Positions 18,714 to 27,518 of a DNA stretch of 64,000 nt are shown piece after piece. Positions within the stretch are counted from its first letter, which is position 1. Every line of letters starts with the position of its first letter. The notes beneath the pieces are model-generated. The model did not search any database and was not told the origin of the DNA. It saw only the letters and a list, made by a program, of their open reading frames with translations. Both the position numbers and the translations under genes were made by a program. This DNA comes from Rhodococcus sp. 14-2470-1b (GTDB taxonomy: Bacteria; Actinomycetota; Actinomycetes; Mycobacteriales; Mycobacteriaceae): contig NZ_NPFY01000004.1 in the NCBI RefSeq assembly GCF_002259415.1, positions 124,001-188,000 of the forward strand, written 5' to 3'.

Positions 18714-18753
18714 GTGAGTGGTTGTGTATGGTCGGCCATACATAACCACTCAC
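18714..18753 (+). terminator. Hairpin between acyl-CoA dehydrogenase and cbs
   Basis: Eighteen-base arms around a TCGG loop. The single mismatch is G-U in the + transcript and C-A in the - transcript, so the hairpin is fully paired only in RNA from the acyl-CoA dehydrogenase side. No U-tract, as usual for actinobacteria. It probably serves both convergent genes. Confidence 0.8.
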
Positions 18754-18758
18754 GAGGG

Positions 18759-20144
18759 CTATGCGCCCTTGGACAAGAAGCCGAGCAGGTCGTGCCGGGT
18801 GATGACGCCGACGGGCTTGCCTTCCTCGACGACCATCAGGGCATCGGTCTCCCCGAGCGCCTTTGTGGCGTCGGAGACGTTCTCGCCTGCACCGATGAGA
18901 GGGAACGGCTCGCTCATGTGCTTGGCGACCGGATCTGCCAACGCTGCGCGGCCCTCGAAGACCGCACTGAGCAGTTCGCGCTCGGTGACACTGCCCGCGA
19001 CCTCGCCCGCCATCACGGGAGGCTCTGCTCCGACGACGGGCATCTGGGAGACGCCGTACTCGCGCAGGATCTCGATGGCGTCACGCACCGTTTCCGACGG
19101 GTGCGTGTGCACCAGGTCGGGAAGTGCGCCGGACTTGCCGCGGAGCACGTCGCCCACCGACGGCTCGTCGGTCTTGCCGTCCAGGCGCGAACGGAGGAAG
19201 CCGTAGGAGGACATCCAGTCGTCGTTGAAGATCTTCGCGAGGTAGCCGCGACCACCGTCCGGGAGCAGCACCACGACGAGAGCGTCGGGACCTTCACGCT
19301 CGGCGATGCGGAGGGCACCGACGGCAGCCATACCGCACGATCCGCCCACCAGGAGTCCTTCCTCGCGGGCGAGACGCCGGGTCATGTCGAAGGAATCGGC
19401 GTCGGACACGGCGATGATCTCGTCGGGAATGGACGGGTCGTAGGCCGACGGCCAGAAGTCCTCACCGACGCCCTCGACGAGGTACGGACGGCCGGTGCCA
19501 CCCGAGTAGACCGAGCCTTCCGGGTCGACACCGATGACCTTGACCTTGCCGCCGGAGATCTCCTTGAGGTACTTGCCCGTTCCGGAGATGGTTCCGCCGG
19601 TTCCGACGCCCGCGACGAAGTGAGTGATCTTCCCGTCGGTGTCGGCCCAGATCTCGGGTCCGGTGGTTTCGTAGTGGCTCTGCGGGCCTGCCGGGTTGGC
19701 GTACTGATTGGGCTTCCATGCACCGTCGATCTCACGCACCAGGCGGTCGGACACGCTGTAGTAGCTGTTGGGGTCCTCGGGAGCGACAGCCGTCGGGCAG
19801 ACGACCACCTCGGCTCCGTAAGCGCGCAGCACGTTGCGTTTGTCCTCGCCCACCTTGTCCGGGCAGACGAAAACGCACTTGTAGCCACGCTGCTGTGCGA
19901 CGAGCGCCAGACCGACGCCGGTGTTGCCCGAGGTCGGTTCGACGATGGTGCCGCCTGGCTTCAACTCGCCCGACGCCTCGGCAGCGTCGATCATCTTGAT
20001 GGCGATGCGGTCCTTGGAGGACCCGCCCGGGTTGAGGTATTCGACCTTGGCCACAACCGACCCCGCGTTGTCGCCGACAACAGAGGAGAGCTTGACCAAC
20101 GGGGTGTTGCCGATGAGTTCGGTGACGTGCTGAGCGATGCGCAT
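18759..20144 (-). CDS. cbs: Cystathionine beta-synthase
   Basis: A 461-residue protein with a fold-type II PLP domain (about 1-320) and two CBS domains at the C-terminus. PLP lysine K44 is in 'NPGGSSKDRIA'; 'EPTSGNTGVGLA' and 'GTGGTISGTGKYLKE' bind substrate and phosphate. It joins serine and homocysteine to cystathionine, first step of reverse transsulfuration. The ATG at 20144 ('MRIAQHVTELIGNTPL') is the conserved start; extended frames upstream are not. The CBS pair may bind an adenosyl ligand. The layout with metB, the SGNH hydrolase and the thiolase resembles the mycobacterial Rv1074c-Rv1079 region. Confidence 0.93.
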   Translation of the reverse strand: MRIAQHVTELIGNTPLVKLSSVVGDNAGSVVAKVEYLNPGGSSKDRIAIKMIDAAEASGELKPGGTIVEPTSGNTGVGLALVAQQRGYKCVFVCPDKVGEDKRNVLRAYGAEVVVCPTAVAPEDPNSYYSVSDRLVREIDGAWKPNQYANPAGPQSHYETTGPEIWADTDGKITHFVAGVGTGGTISGTGKYLKEISGGKVKVIGVDPEGSVYSGGTGRPYLVEGVGEDFWPSAYDPSIPDEIIAVSDADSFDMTRRLAREEGLLVGGSCGMAAVGALRIAEREGPDALVVVLLPDGGRGYLAKIFNDDWMSSYGFLRSRLDGKTDEPSVGDVLRGKSGALPDLVHTHPSETVRDAIEILREYGVSQMPVVGAEPPVMAGEVAGSVTERELLSAVFEGRAALADPVAKHMSEPFPLIGAGENVSDATKALGETDALMVVEEGKPVGVITRHDLLGFLSKGA

Positions 20145-20284
20145 GACTTCATCTTCCCAGATCGCGCTCGGAGTGGAGTCCCCGGAATGACCCGATCGCA
20201 CCCTACGCGCTTCTCGGTACCGAACGAGACACCCGGACGGATGCTTACGATGGACGGTGTGGTGCGGACCGTGGGAATGAGAAC

Positions 20285-21265
20285 GTGTCGGTGAGTCGGT
20301 GGAAAGGTGCAGCCAAAGCGGGTGCCGCGACGGTGATCGCAGGCTCGTCAGCTGGGACCGCGTCGTGGGCGGCGTACAAGCACCTGATGGCGCAAGCGAC
20401 CTCCGCACGAGGTGTCATCGGACGCTCGACTGCGAAACCGCCGGAGGCCGACGGCGTCTACGGGCCCGGTGATCGAACACCGGAACGCTGGCGCATCGGA
20501 AGTTCCGCCGATATTCATCTGATGATCTTCGGAGACTCGACGGCAGCCGGAGTCGGCTGCACTGTCGCCGACGAGGTACCCGGAGTTCTGGTGGCCCGCG
20601 GGTTAGCCGACGAAACCGAGAAACGAGTGCGGCTGAGCACCAAAGCTATCGGCGGCGCGACGTCGAAGGGCCTCGAGGGCCAGGTCGACGCGATGTTCGT
20701 CGCCGGACCGCCACCGGACGCGGCCGTCATCCTGATCGGCGCGAACGATGTCACCAAGAAGTTCTCCATCGCCGCGTCGGCAACGCGATTGGGAAATGCG
20801 GTGGAACGACTCACTGCGAAGGGCACCGTCGTCGTCGTCGGGACGTGCCCCGATCTCGGCGTCGTGACCGCCATACCTCAGCCTCTGCGGACCGTCGTCC
20901 GAAACTGGGGTCTACGGCTTGCACGTGCGCAGTCCGACGCAACCTTGAAGGCAGGCGGTCATCCCGTTGCGCTGGCGGACTTGCTGTCACCGGAGTTCCT
21001 TGCTGCCCCGGACACGATGTTCTCCGCGGACCGATTCCATCCGTCGGCCGCGGGCTACGAACTTGCTGCTCGCCAACTGCTGCCCGTCCTGGCAGCGGCG
21101 TTGGGTGAGTGGCACGGTGGCCCGCTCCCCGAGCTCCCCGATGTGTCCGCCGCGGCCGAATCCCGCCGTTTCGTGCCGCGCGCGGCGGCGTCGGTGGAGA
21201 GTTTTCTGCGTCGCCGGCGAAGCGAGACGGAGGCGCACAACCAGCCTTACCCACGGGTAACTTAG
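20285..21265 (+). CDS. SGNH/GDSL hydrolase with N-terminal membrane or signal segment
   Basis: A 326-residue esterase-like protein. Catalytic residues: S85 in 'GDSTAAG', N154 in 'GANDV', D249 and H252 in 'DRFHPSAAG'. A weak Ala/Gly-rich hydrophobic segment at about 8-30 may anchor or export it. Such enzymes deacylate lipids or glycans; the target is unknown. GTG start at 20285; a second GTG two codons later is equally possible. Divergent from cbs and 30 bases upstream of a thiolase. Confidence 0.82.
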   Translation: MSVSRWKGAAKAGAATVIAGSSAGTASWAAYKHLMAQATSARGVIGRSTAKPPEADGVYGPGDRTPERWRIGSSADIHLMIFGDSTAAGVGCTVADEVPGVLVARGLADETEKRVRLSTKAIGGATSKGLEGQVDAMFVAGPPPDAAVILIGANDVTKKFSIAASATRLGNAVERLTAKGTVVVVGTCPDLGVVTAIPQPLRTVVRNWGLRLARAQSDATLKAGGHPVALADLLSPEFLAAPDTMFSADRFHPSAAGYELAARQLLPVLAAALGEWHGGPLPELPDVSAAAESRRFVPRAAASVESFLRRRRSETEAHNQPYPRVT

Positions 21266-21295
21266 TATCCGAAGTAGTCAACCCAAGGAGAGTTC

Positions 21296-22516
21296 ATGCC
21301 AGAAGCAGTGATCGTCAGTACCGCTCGTTCACCCATCGGCCGCGCGATGAAAGGCTCGCTCAAGGACATCCGTCCCGACGACCTCACCGTCCAGATGGTC
21401 GCTGCGGCGCTCGCCAAGGTCCCCGAGCTCGACCCGACCGACATCGACGACCTCCTCCTCGGATGCGGCCTTCCAGGCGGCATGCAGGGAAACAACCTCG
21501 CCCGTATCGTCGCGGTTCTGCTGGGGTACGACTCGCTGCCCGGCACGACCATCACCCGCTACTGTTCGTCCTCGCTCCAGACCACGCGTATGGCGTTGCA
21601 CGCCATCAAAGCGGGCGAGGGCGACGTCTTCATCTCCGCAGGCGTCGAGAGCGTGTCCAACTTCATCCACGGCAGCTCCGATTCGCTACCGCAGAGCCAC
21701 AACCCGCTGTTCGCCGACGCCGAGGCACGCACCAAGAAGGCTCAGGAGGAAGGCGCGGACAGCTGGACCGATCCCCGTGAGAGCGGCGAGCTGCCCGATG
21801 CGTACATCGCCATGGGTCAGACTGCCGAGAACGTCTCGTTGCTGACCGGCATTAGCCGCGAGGAGCAGGACCACTGGGCCGTCCGCAGCCAGAACCGAGC
21901 CGAGGAAGCGATCAACTCCGGTTTCTTCGAACGCGAGATCACCCCCGTCACCCTGCCGGACGGCACTGTCGTGTCCAAGGACGACGGCCCCCGTGCAGGA
22001 ACGACCTACGAGAAGATCAGCGAGCTCAAGCCGGTCTTCCGGCCCAACGGAACGGTAACCGCAGGCAACGCGTGCCCCCTGAACGACGGTGCGGCCGCGC
22101 TCGTCATCATGAGCGACACCAAAGCCAAGGCACTCGGTCTGACCCCGCTGGCCCGTATCGTGTCCACCGGTGTCACCGGAACCTCCCCCGAGATCATGGG
22201 ACTCGGACCGATCGAGGCCACCAAGCGGGCGCTGAAGATCGCGAATCTCTCCATCTCCGACATCGACCTGTTCGAGATCAACGAGGCATTCGCGGTGCAG
22301 GTTCTCGGTTCGGCACGTGACCTCGGCATCGATCACGACAAGCTCAACGTCTCCGGTGGCGCGATCGCCGTCGGTCACCCGTTCGGCATGACCGGTGCGC
22401 GTATCACCACGACCTTGCTGAACAACCTGAAGACGCAGGACAAGACCTTCGGTGTCGAGACCATGTGCGTCGGCGGCGGCATGGGAATGGCCATGGTGCT
22501 CGAGCGCCTCAGCTGA
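21296..22516 (+). CDS. Acetyl-CoA acyltransferase (thiolase, FadA type)
   Basis: A 406-residue thiolase. Nucleophile C90 in 'TRYCSSSLQTTRMA'; 'EINEAFAVQ', 'GGAIAVGHPFGMTGAR' and 'CVGGGMGMAM' supply the other catalytic elements. It cleaves 3-ketoacyl-CoA in beta-oxidation or condenses acetyl-CoA. Ribosome site AAGGAG lies 7 bases before the ATG. A Phe in GHPFG where most thiolases have Leu or an equivalent residue is a minor variation. A perfect 15-base-arm terminator follows. Confidence 0.92.
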   Translation: MPEAVIVSTARSPIGRAMKGSLKDIRPDDLTVQMVAAALAKVPELDPTDIDDLLLGCGLPGGMQGNNLARIVAVLLGYDSLPGTTITRYCSSSLQTTRMALHAIKAGEGDVFISAGVESVSNFIHGSSDSLPQSHNPLFADAEARTKKAQEEGADSWTDPRESGELPDAYIAMGQTAENVSLLTGISREEQDHWAVRSQNRAEEAINSGFFEREITPVTLPDGTVVSKDDGPRAGTTYEKISELKPVFRPNGTVTAGNACPLNDGAAALVIMSDTKAKALGLTPLARIVSTGVTGTSPEIMGLGPIEATKRALKIANLSISDIDLFEINEAFAVQVLGSARDLGIDHDKLNVSGGAIAVGHPFGMTGARITTTLLNNLKTQDKTFGVETMCVGGGMGMAMVLERLS

Positions 22517-22546
22517 CGCGTACTTCGAGCCACCTGTCAACACGAG

Positions 22547-22581
22547 AAAGGCCCCGCACTCACGAGGAGTGCGGGGCCTTT
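22547..22581. terminator. Bidirectional terminator between thiolase and Bax-inhibitor gene
   Basis: Perfect arms of 15 bases (AAAGGCCCCGCACTC and complement) around ACGAG, with TTT closing the + side and the matching run on the - side. Suited to ending both convergent genes. Confidence 0.92.
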
Positions 22582-22592
22582 CCGTGCAGCGA

Positions 22593-23438
22593 CTAGTCGT
22601 TGTTGAAGTAGCTGAGCAGTCGCAGGATCTCGACGTACAGCCACACCAGCGTGATGGTCAGGCCGAAGGCCACACCCCACGCAGCCTTCTCCGGCGCCTG
22701 CGCGCGGATGAGCTGGTCTGCCTGATCGAAGTCCAGCAGGAAGCTGAATGCAGCGATGCCGATGCAGACGAGGCTGAAGATGATGGCAATGGGTCCGCCG
22801 TCACGGAGGCCCAGGCCGCCGTCCATGAAGAAGCTTGCGACGAGGTTGCCGAGCGCCAGCACGACGACACCGATGAGTGCACCGACGATCATGCGGGTCA
22901 GGCGCGGAGTGACGCGGATGGCACCGGTCTTGTAGACGACGAGCATTCCGAAGAACACACCGAACGTACCGAGCACGGCCTGTGAGATCAGAGTTCCAGC
23001 CGACGCACCCTGAATGGGGAACGTGAACAAGAACGACAGCGCACCCAGGAAGATGCCCTCGGCGACCGCGTAGGCAAGGACGACTGCCTTGCTGTCCATC
23101 TTGCGGCCGAACGTCGCGAACAGGACCAGGCCGAGACCGACCAGACCACCGCCGATGACGAAGGGAGCTGCAAGGCCGGGGTTACCGTCGACGAGGATGA
23201 ACGAGACGATCGCGGTCAGCGCGAGCACGCCGAGTGTGATGCCCGTCTTGGTCACGACGTCGTCGATCGTCATCGCCCGCGACGTGGGGCCTGTCTGGTA
23301 GGGATCGCCGTAGGCCTGCGGCTGACCGAACTGCTGAGCAGCCTGCGAGGCACCTGCCGTCGCAGAGCCGAACGTGGCGTATCCGCCGCCCTCTTGCTTG
23401 GGCAGGTTGCGGAACACCGGGTTGCTGGAGGTGCGCAC
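22593..23438 (-). CDS. Bax inhibitor-1/YccA-family membrane protein
   Basis: A 281-residue protein. GTG at 23438 with AAGGA 9 bases upstream. The N-terminal 55 residues are soluble and Gln/Ala/Gly-rich ('MRTSSNPVFRNLPKQEGG' start), followed by seven hydrophobic helices, with 'LDFDQADQLI' before the last helix carrying the acidic pair typical of the family. Homologues act as pH-sensitive calcium leak channels; the bacterial role is poorly known. Confidence 0.88.
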   Translation of the reverse strand: MRTSSNPVFRNLPKQEGGGYATFGSATAGASQAAQQFGQPQAYGDPYQTGPTSRAMTIDDVVTKTGITLGVLALTAIVSFILVDGNPGLAAPFVIGGGLVGLGLVLFATFGRKMDSKAVVLAYAVAEGIFLGALSFLFTFPIQGASAGTLISQAVLGTFGVFFGMLVVYKTGAIRVTPRLTRMIVGALIGVVVLALGNLVASFFMDGGLGLRDGGPIAIIFSLVCIGIAAFSFLLDFDQADQLIRAQAPEKAAWGVAFGLTITLVWLYVEILRLLSYFNND

Positions 23439-23529
23439 CGTGTCGCGTCCTTTCTGAAGGTCGATCCTTCTTCGAGTTCGAGCCCGTCGCGTCGCGTCGA
23501 GCCCGACAACCGGTAGTGAACCGGCAGCT

Positions 23530-23550
23530 GTATGTAAAACTCCCACATAC
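23530..23550. promoter_or_regulatory. Small inverted repeat upstream of the Bax-inhibitor gene
   Basis: GTATGT and ACATAC arms, nine bases apart, about 90 bases upstream of the GTG. A regulator site or promoter-linked symmetry; only symmetry supports it. The rest of this 222-base gap shows nothing I can name. Confidence 0.25.
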
Positions 23551-23661
23551 GGACAAAAGTTCCCAGTCGGACCACACGACTTCCGACAATTCGGACTCTA
23601 CCTGCCTTCGTGACGAACCGCGCAGACACCGGCAGTTTCCCGCGGCGCCTCGGCGGGCACT

Positions 23662-24093
23662 ATGGACAACATGAGTATCGAAGACGGACCAGGCGACACT
23701 TTGGACCAGAGCGAAAGCCTCGACTCGGACGAGGTGCGCAACGACGACGGCGACGACATCGTCGATGCACCGGACCATTACAGCGAGGCCGACCGGTTCG
23801 GAACGACACCGAACGAAGCGCTCGAAGGCGAGAGCCTGGACGAGAAATTGAGCGAGGAAGAACCGGACACCGCCCTCGAGGAAGAGGAACGATCGGTGAC
23901 GGAGACTCCGGACGACGAGCTGACCGAGGAGATCGTCGACCACGAGATCGTCGGTTCGGACGAGGACCCGGACATCGATTACGCGGACGGGCAGCGTCAG
24001 GCCGAGATCGTCGAGGGGACACTCGTCGAGGACCGGGGCCGCGATCGCGGCCAGATCGACGGCACCCCGGAAGACGGCGGCCCGGTCGAGTAG
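23662..24093 (+). CDS. Acidic DUF5709-like hypothetical protein
   Basis: A 143-residue, very acidic, probably disordered protein (ATG at 23662, or 23671 in frame). 'DRFGTTPNEALEGESLDEKL' and 'SEEEPD' match the pattern of the actinobacterial DUF5709 family, whose function is unknown. No membrane segment or catalytic motif. It stands alone between divergent or convergent neighbours. Confidence 0.75.
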   Translation: MDNMSIEDGPGDTLDQSESLDSDEVRNDDGDDIVDAPDHYSEADRFGTTPNEALEGESLDEKLSEEEPDTALEEEERSVTETPDDELTEEIVDHEIVGSDEDPDIDYADGQRQAEIVEGTLVEDRGRDRGQIDGTPEDGGPVE

Positions 24094-24102
24094 ACGAGCT
24101 GG

Positions 24103-25224
24103 TCAGGCGATCGACCGGGTGACGGTGAACTTGGCATTCTTTCCCGCCACCGCGGTCGGTCCCACCGCGGCGGCCAGCGCACGCCGGTAGTTGAGGTGGG
24201 TGTTGTAGACGGTCCACATCTCGCCGTTCGGACGCAACACCCGCCCGGCCGCCTCGAACAACTTCTGGGCACTGCCGGTGTGCAAGGACGCCCCTTCGTG
24301 GAACGGTGGGTTGCACACGACCAGGTCGACGGAGGAGTCGGGGAACGTGGAAAGCGCGTCGTCCCGCACGACGTCGATGTCCAGACCGTTCGCCCGCGCG
24401 GTCGCTGTCGCCGACGCCACCGCCGCGGCGGATCTGTCGGTTGCGTGGACCCGAGCGTCGTCGCGCGCACGGGCCAGCAGGCAGGCGAGTATCCCGGTTC
24501 CGCAGCCGAGGTCGACGATCTGGCGTGCACCGGGCAACATGCGGTCCGTGAATTCGGTCAGGAATCGTGTTCCGACGTCGAGCTTCGCCCCGGCGAACAC
24601 CGCGCCGTGCGCGACGACGGTGAGATCCAGGTCTTCGAGCACCGCGGTCACGGGATAGCTTCGAGTCTCGGAAGGAACAGGTTTCGACGCTGTCAAGACG
24701 CGAGCCTTCTGTCTACCCCGGCCTGCGGTGACCGTCTCGAACGACGATCGGAGAACGGTGTTCATCGCCGGCGCCATGTGCTTGTCCCGTCCGCCCGCGA
24801 GCACGACAACCCCGGGATCGGCGTGAGCGGCGATTGCCTCGGCGATCTCGGTGAGCTCGGCGAGGCTGCGCGGCAACTGCAGCAGCACCAGGTCCGCGCC
24901 ACTCAGCAGCGATCGGTCCAACGCGTGGTGAGTGTGCGCGCCGGACATGCCTACCGAGCTCGCATTGCGATCGAGTGCGAGTTCACCCGTGTACGAATCC
25001 TGGTGGACGCGAATGCCGGTCGCGCCGTACTGCACTTGAAGTCCGAGCGTGAGCGCGCCGTAGCGATCACCGATCACGGTGACCCGGCGGGCGGACACGT
25101 TCGGAACCGATTCGCCTGCCGTGTCGAGCAGAAGACGGTCTGCGGCGTCGACGGCGAAGAGGTTGACGGCCTCTGCGTCGGGGCGACGACGGAGTCCGGA
25201 GAGGACAGTTTCGAGATCGGGCAC
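24103..25224 (-). CDS. Class I methyltransferase, RsmC/RlmG-like (rRNA guanine-N2)
   Basis: A 373-residue protein. The GTG at 25224 is chosen for GGGAG 10 bases upstream; a longer form starts at 25248. The C-terminal half has SAM motif I 'IVDLGCGTGILACLLA' and the N-methyltransferase motif NPPF in 'VVCNPPFHEGASLH'. The N-terminal half is the degenerate methyltransferase-like domain seen in RsmC and RlmG. It likely methylates a guanine N2 in 16S or 23S rRNA; which one cannot be told. Confidence 0.82.
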   Translation of the reverse strand: MPDLETVLSGLRRRPDAEAVNLFAVDAADRLLLDTAGESVPNVSARRVTVIGDRYGALTLGLQVQYGATGIRVHQDSYTGELALDRNASSVGMSGAHTHHALDRSLLSGADLVLLQLPRSLAELTEIAEAIAAHADPGVVVLAGGRDKHMAPAMNTVLRSSFETVTAGRGRQKARVLTASKPVPSETRSYPVTAVLEDLDLTVVAHGAVFAGAKLDVGTRFLTEFTDRMLPGARQIVDLGCGTGILACLLARARDDARVHATDRSAAAVASATATARANGLDIDVVRDDALSTFPDSSVDLVVCNPPFHEGASLHTGSAQKLFEAAGRVLRPNGEMWTVYNTHLNYRRALAAAVGPTAVAGKNAKFTVTRSIA

Positions 25225-25346
25225 GACGCCCAGTCTCCCACCCCGCAACGTCGCTTTCCAAAAACGTTGTCGGTCAATATTTTTCTCGTGTGCTGCTCAG
25301 CGCGTCCAGGTGGCGTTTTCCCTCGAACGGGGGCATGCTTCATAAG

Positions 25347-25484
25347 ATGGAACCGAATACCAAGATCGAGGCTCTTTTCAGCCACGCTGACAAGACTGCC
25401 GCCGAATCCACGTCCGAGAACAGCAAGCCCGCCGTGTACACGCCGCTGTTCAGCGGAGAAGCCGGGTCAGGCCAGATAGCGTAG
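25347..25484 (+). CDS. Possible small protein (45 residues)
   Basis: ATG-initiated short frame ('MEPNTKIEALFSHADKTAAE' start) in the gap between two minus-strand genes. It overlaps the 3' end of the peroxiredoxin by 18 bases. No transmembrane segment or motif and no convincing ribosome site. Its Lys/Glu-rich, Arg-free composition differs from random antisense frames here, which are arginine-rich, so it may be real. Confidence 0.4.
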   Translation: MEPNTKIEALFSHADKTAAESTSENSKPAVYTPLFSGEAGSGQIA

Positions 25485-25991
25485 GTAATCCAGCGCCTTG
25501 TCGGCGTGCACGTGCGCACGCTCGCTCGTCACCACCAACCGCACCACCCTGTCGCGATCGATGACGAAGGTCGTTCGTTTCACCGACAGGAGCTGACGGA
25601 GAAACCCACGCTTCACCGCATGGGATGATCGGTTGGAAATTTCTTGTCGGCGTCTGCGGCGCGTCAGCCACCCGCCACGCCTGACGCCGAACTGGCCTGC
25701 TACCGAGGCGTCCGAGTCGGCAAGGAGCGGATAGTCGAAGGAGCGCTGCAACGCGAAGTGCGACTGTTTGTCGGTGGTGTCGGTGCTGATCCCGACCCGT
25801 TGCGCCCCCAGCGCCTCGAACGACCGGCCCAGATCCCGGAAGTGGCACGCTTCGGCCGTGCAGACCGGACTGGACGCCGCGGGATAGAAGAACAGCACTA
25901 CAGGGCCCCTGGCCAGCAACTCACCGAGGGACCGCACATTCCCCTCGTGATCCGGTAGCCGAAAATCCGGCGCCGTTTGTCCGGTACGCAT
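25467..25991 (-). CDS. Thioredoxin-dependent peroxiredoxin, Bcp/PrxQ type
   Basis: A 174-residue AhpC/TSA protein. Peroxidatic C44 and resolving C49 lie in 'SSPVCTAEACHF', the Cys-X4-Cys of PrxQ enzymes. An Arg-rich insert at about 103-130 ('GVRRGGWLTRRRRR' onward) is unusual relative to standard Bcp. It reduces hydrogen peroxide and organic peroxides in the cytosol with thioredoxin. Confidence 0.9.
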   Translation of the reverse strand: MRTGQTAPDFRLPDHEGNVRSLGELLARGPVVLFFYPAASSPVCTAEACHFRDLGRSFEALGAQRVGISTDTTDKQSHFALQRSFDYPLLADSDASVAGQFGVRRGGWLTRRRRRQEISNRSSHAVKRGFLRQLLSVKRTTFVIDRDRVVRLVVTSERAHVHADKALDYLRYLA

Positions 25992-26014
25992 GCTGGACAG
26001 GGTACGTGCTCGGT

Positions 26015-26824
26015 TCAGTCCGTCGGGACGAGCAGCGCAGATTTCAATCGTTCGACCTGGTCGAGACCTATGCCGAGCTCGTTCAAGTATCCGTCGAACG
26101 ACCCGTAGAGCTCGTCGACGACGCTCAGCCCGTGTCGGTAGTACTCCTCGGTGACACCGAGAACGGCGTCGGACAGATACACCGGTCTATCACCGCTCGT
26201 GCTCTCGCCCCCCTTCCCGTCACCATCCGACCAGATGTCGGACAGGTGCGCACGCAGCGGAGCGATTGCCGCATTGCTGGCCATGTAATCGGCCAGGATG
26301 TCCTGCTCGAGCACCCCGGCTGCGCGCAGGACCGTCGCTATCGTCCATCCCGCGCGATCCTTGCCCGCAGCGCAATGCACGAGAACGCCCTCACCGGTGC
26401 CGTCCGAGACAGCGTCGACGACGCGACGAATGGCTACCTTTGCCCCGGCGAGCGAGGGAAACGAGGTGTATGCGCGCATCATGTACTGCAACTGTGCTTC
26501 GGCGTCGACGACTGTGCCGAGTTCGTGCGGCGCTCGTTCGCCCTTGTGGTTCTCGTACGGAGTGCTGTGCACCTGGACCGAGGACGGCACGCGATCACGA
26601 CCGGCGCGATCGATCTCGGACTGCCCACGAAGATCGACCACGTGGCGCACTCCGGTACGGACGAGCGTTTCCGCACCCTCGGCATCGAGCCGACTCAGCT
26701 CCGAGGACCGAAACAACCGGCCTCGCATGACCTCACGACCGTCGGCTGTCCGAGCGCCCCCGACATCGCGAAAGTTCCACGCTCCCGACAGTCGGAACTG
26801 ATCGGTCGACTCGATACTGGCCAT
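26015..26824 (-). CDS. Protein tyrosine phosphatase, PtpB-like
   Basis: A 269-residue phosphatase with the P-loop HCAAGKDR at 150-157 (nucleophile C151, R157) and N-terminal 'NFRDVGGARTADGREVMRGRLFRSSEL' (in parts NFRDVGGARTADG and RGRLFRSSEL), as in mycobacterial PtpB. It dephosphorylates phosphotyrosine and possibly phosphoinositides. It is divergent from the Lrp-type regulator. Confidence 0.88.
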   Translation of the reverse strand: MASIESTDQFRLSGAWNFRDVGGARTADGREVMRGRLFRSSELSRLDAEGAETLVRTGVRHVVDLRGQSEIDRAGRDRVPSSVQVHSTPYENHKGERAPHELGTVVDAEAQLQYMMRAYTSFPSLAGAKVAIRRVVDAVSDGTGEGVLVHCAAGKDRAGWTIATVLRAAGVLEQDILADYMASNAAIAPLRAHLSDIWSDGDGKGGESTSGDRPVYLSDAVLGVTEEYYRHGLSVVDELYGSFDGYLNELGIGLDQVERLKSALLVPTD

Positions 26825-26904
26825 GAACGCACACTAACCATGAGGCGAGAATCCGCGGCCTGCCGGGGCGCCGTCGCACGCACGGAACGGTCGTCGCCAC
26901 TACC

Positions 26905-27477
26905 GTGAAACACATGACCGATTTCGACCGCACCGACGCCCGCCTTCTGCTCGCCCTGTGCGCGAAACCGCGTGCCACCGGCGTCGAACTCGCCGGAGAT
27001 CTCGGTCTTTCCCGCAACACTGTTCAAGCTCGACTCACGCGGTGGGAGGACAAGGAGGCCTTGACGCCCATCGACCATCGAGTTCGTCCGCGCAGTCTCG
27101 GCTACGCCCTGCAGGCCTTCGTCACCACGAGGGTGGATCAGCATCGACTCGCAGAGGTCACCGACCATCTGGGAACCATTCCGGAGGTGCTCGAGGTGTT
27201 CGGGCTCTCCGGTGCCTCCGACATGCACATCCGAATCGCGGCAATCGACGCCGACGACCTGTACCGGGTGGCGGGCTTGATCCTGAAGATCCCGGGCGTG
27301 GAACGAACCAACATGTCGATCGCGATGAGCGAGCTCATCCCCTACCGGACCAAGCCGCTGCTCGAGCGGGCATCCGGGCTCGAACCCGCTGCAGGCGCTC
27401 GCAGCCGGGACGCCGAGGCCCCGGACAGTCGGAACCGGCGCCGCCCCCGACGCGACGCCGACCGACCTCGACCGTAG
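26905..27477 (+). CDS. Lrp/AsnC-family regulator
   Basis: A 190-residue regulator. GTG at 26905; the ATG three codons later is also possible. Helix-turn-helix at about 20-50 ('GVELAGDLGLSRNTVQARL') and an amino-acid-binding RAM domain at about 70-150. An Arg/Pro/Asp-rich tail of about 35 residues exceeds the normal Lrp length and is probably disordered. It is convergent with the flavin monooxygenase gene, so it may control the arginine cassette in response to an amino acid. Confidence 0.85.
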   Translation: MKHMTDFDRTDARLLLALCAKPRATGVELAGDLGLSRNTVQARLTRWEDKEALTPIDHRVRPRSLGYALQAFVTTRVDQHRLAEVTDHLGTIPEVLEVFGLSGASDMHIRIAAIDADDLYRVAGLILKIPGVERTNMSIAMSELIPYRTKPLLERASGLEPAAGARSRDAEAPDSRNRRRPRRDADRPRP

Positions 27478-27518
27478 CTCATCGCGGGCACCGTCAGGTA
27501 GCGACGAACCCCGCAACC

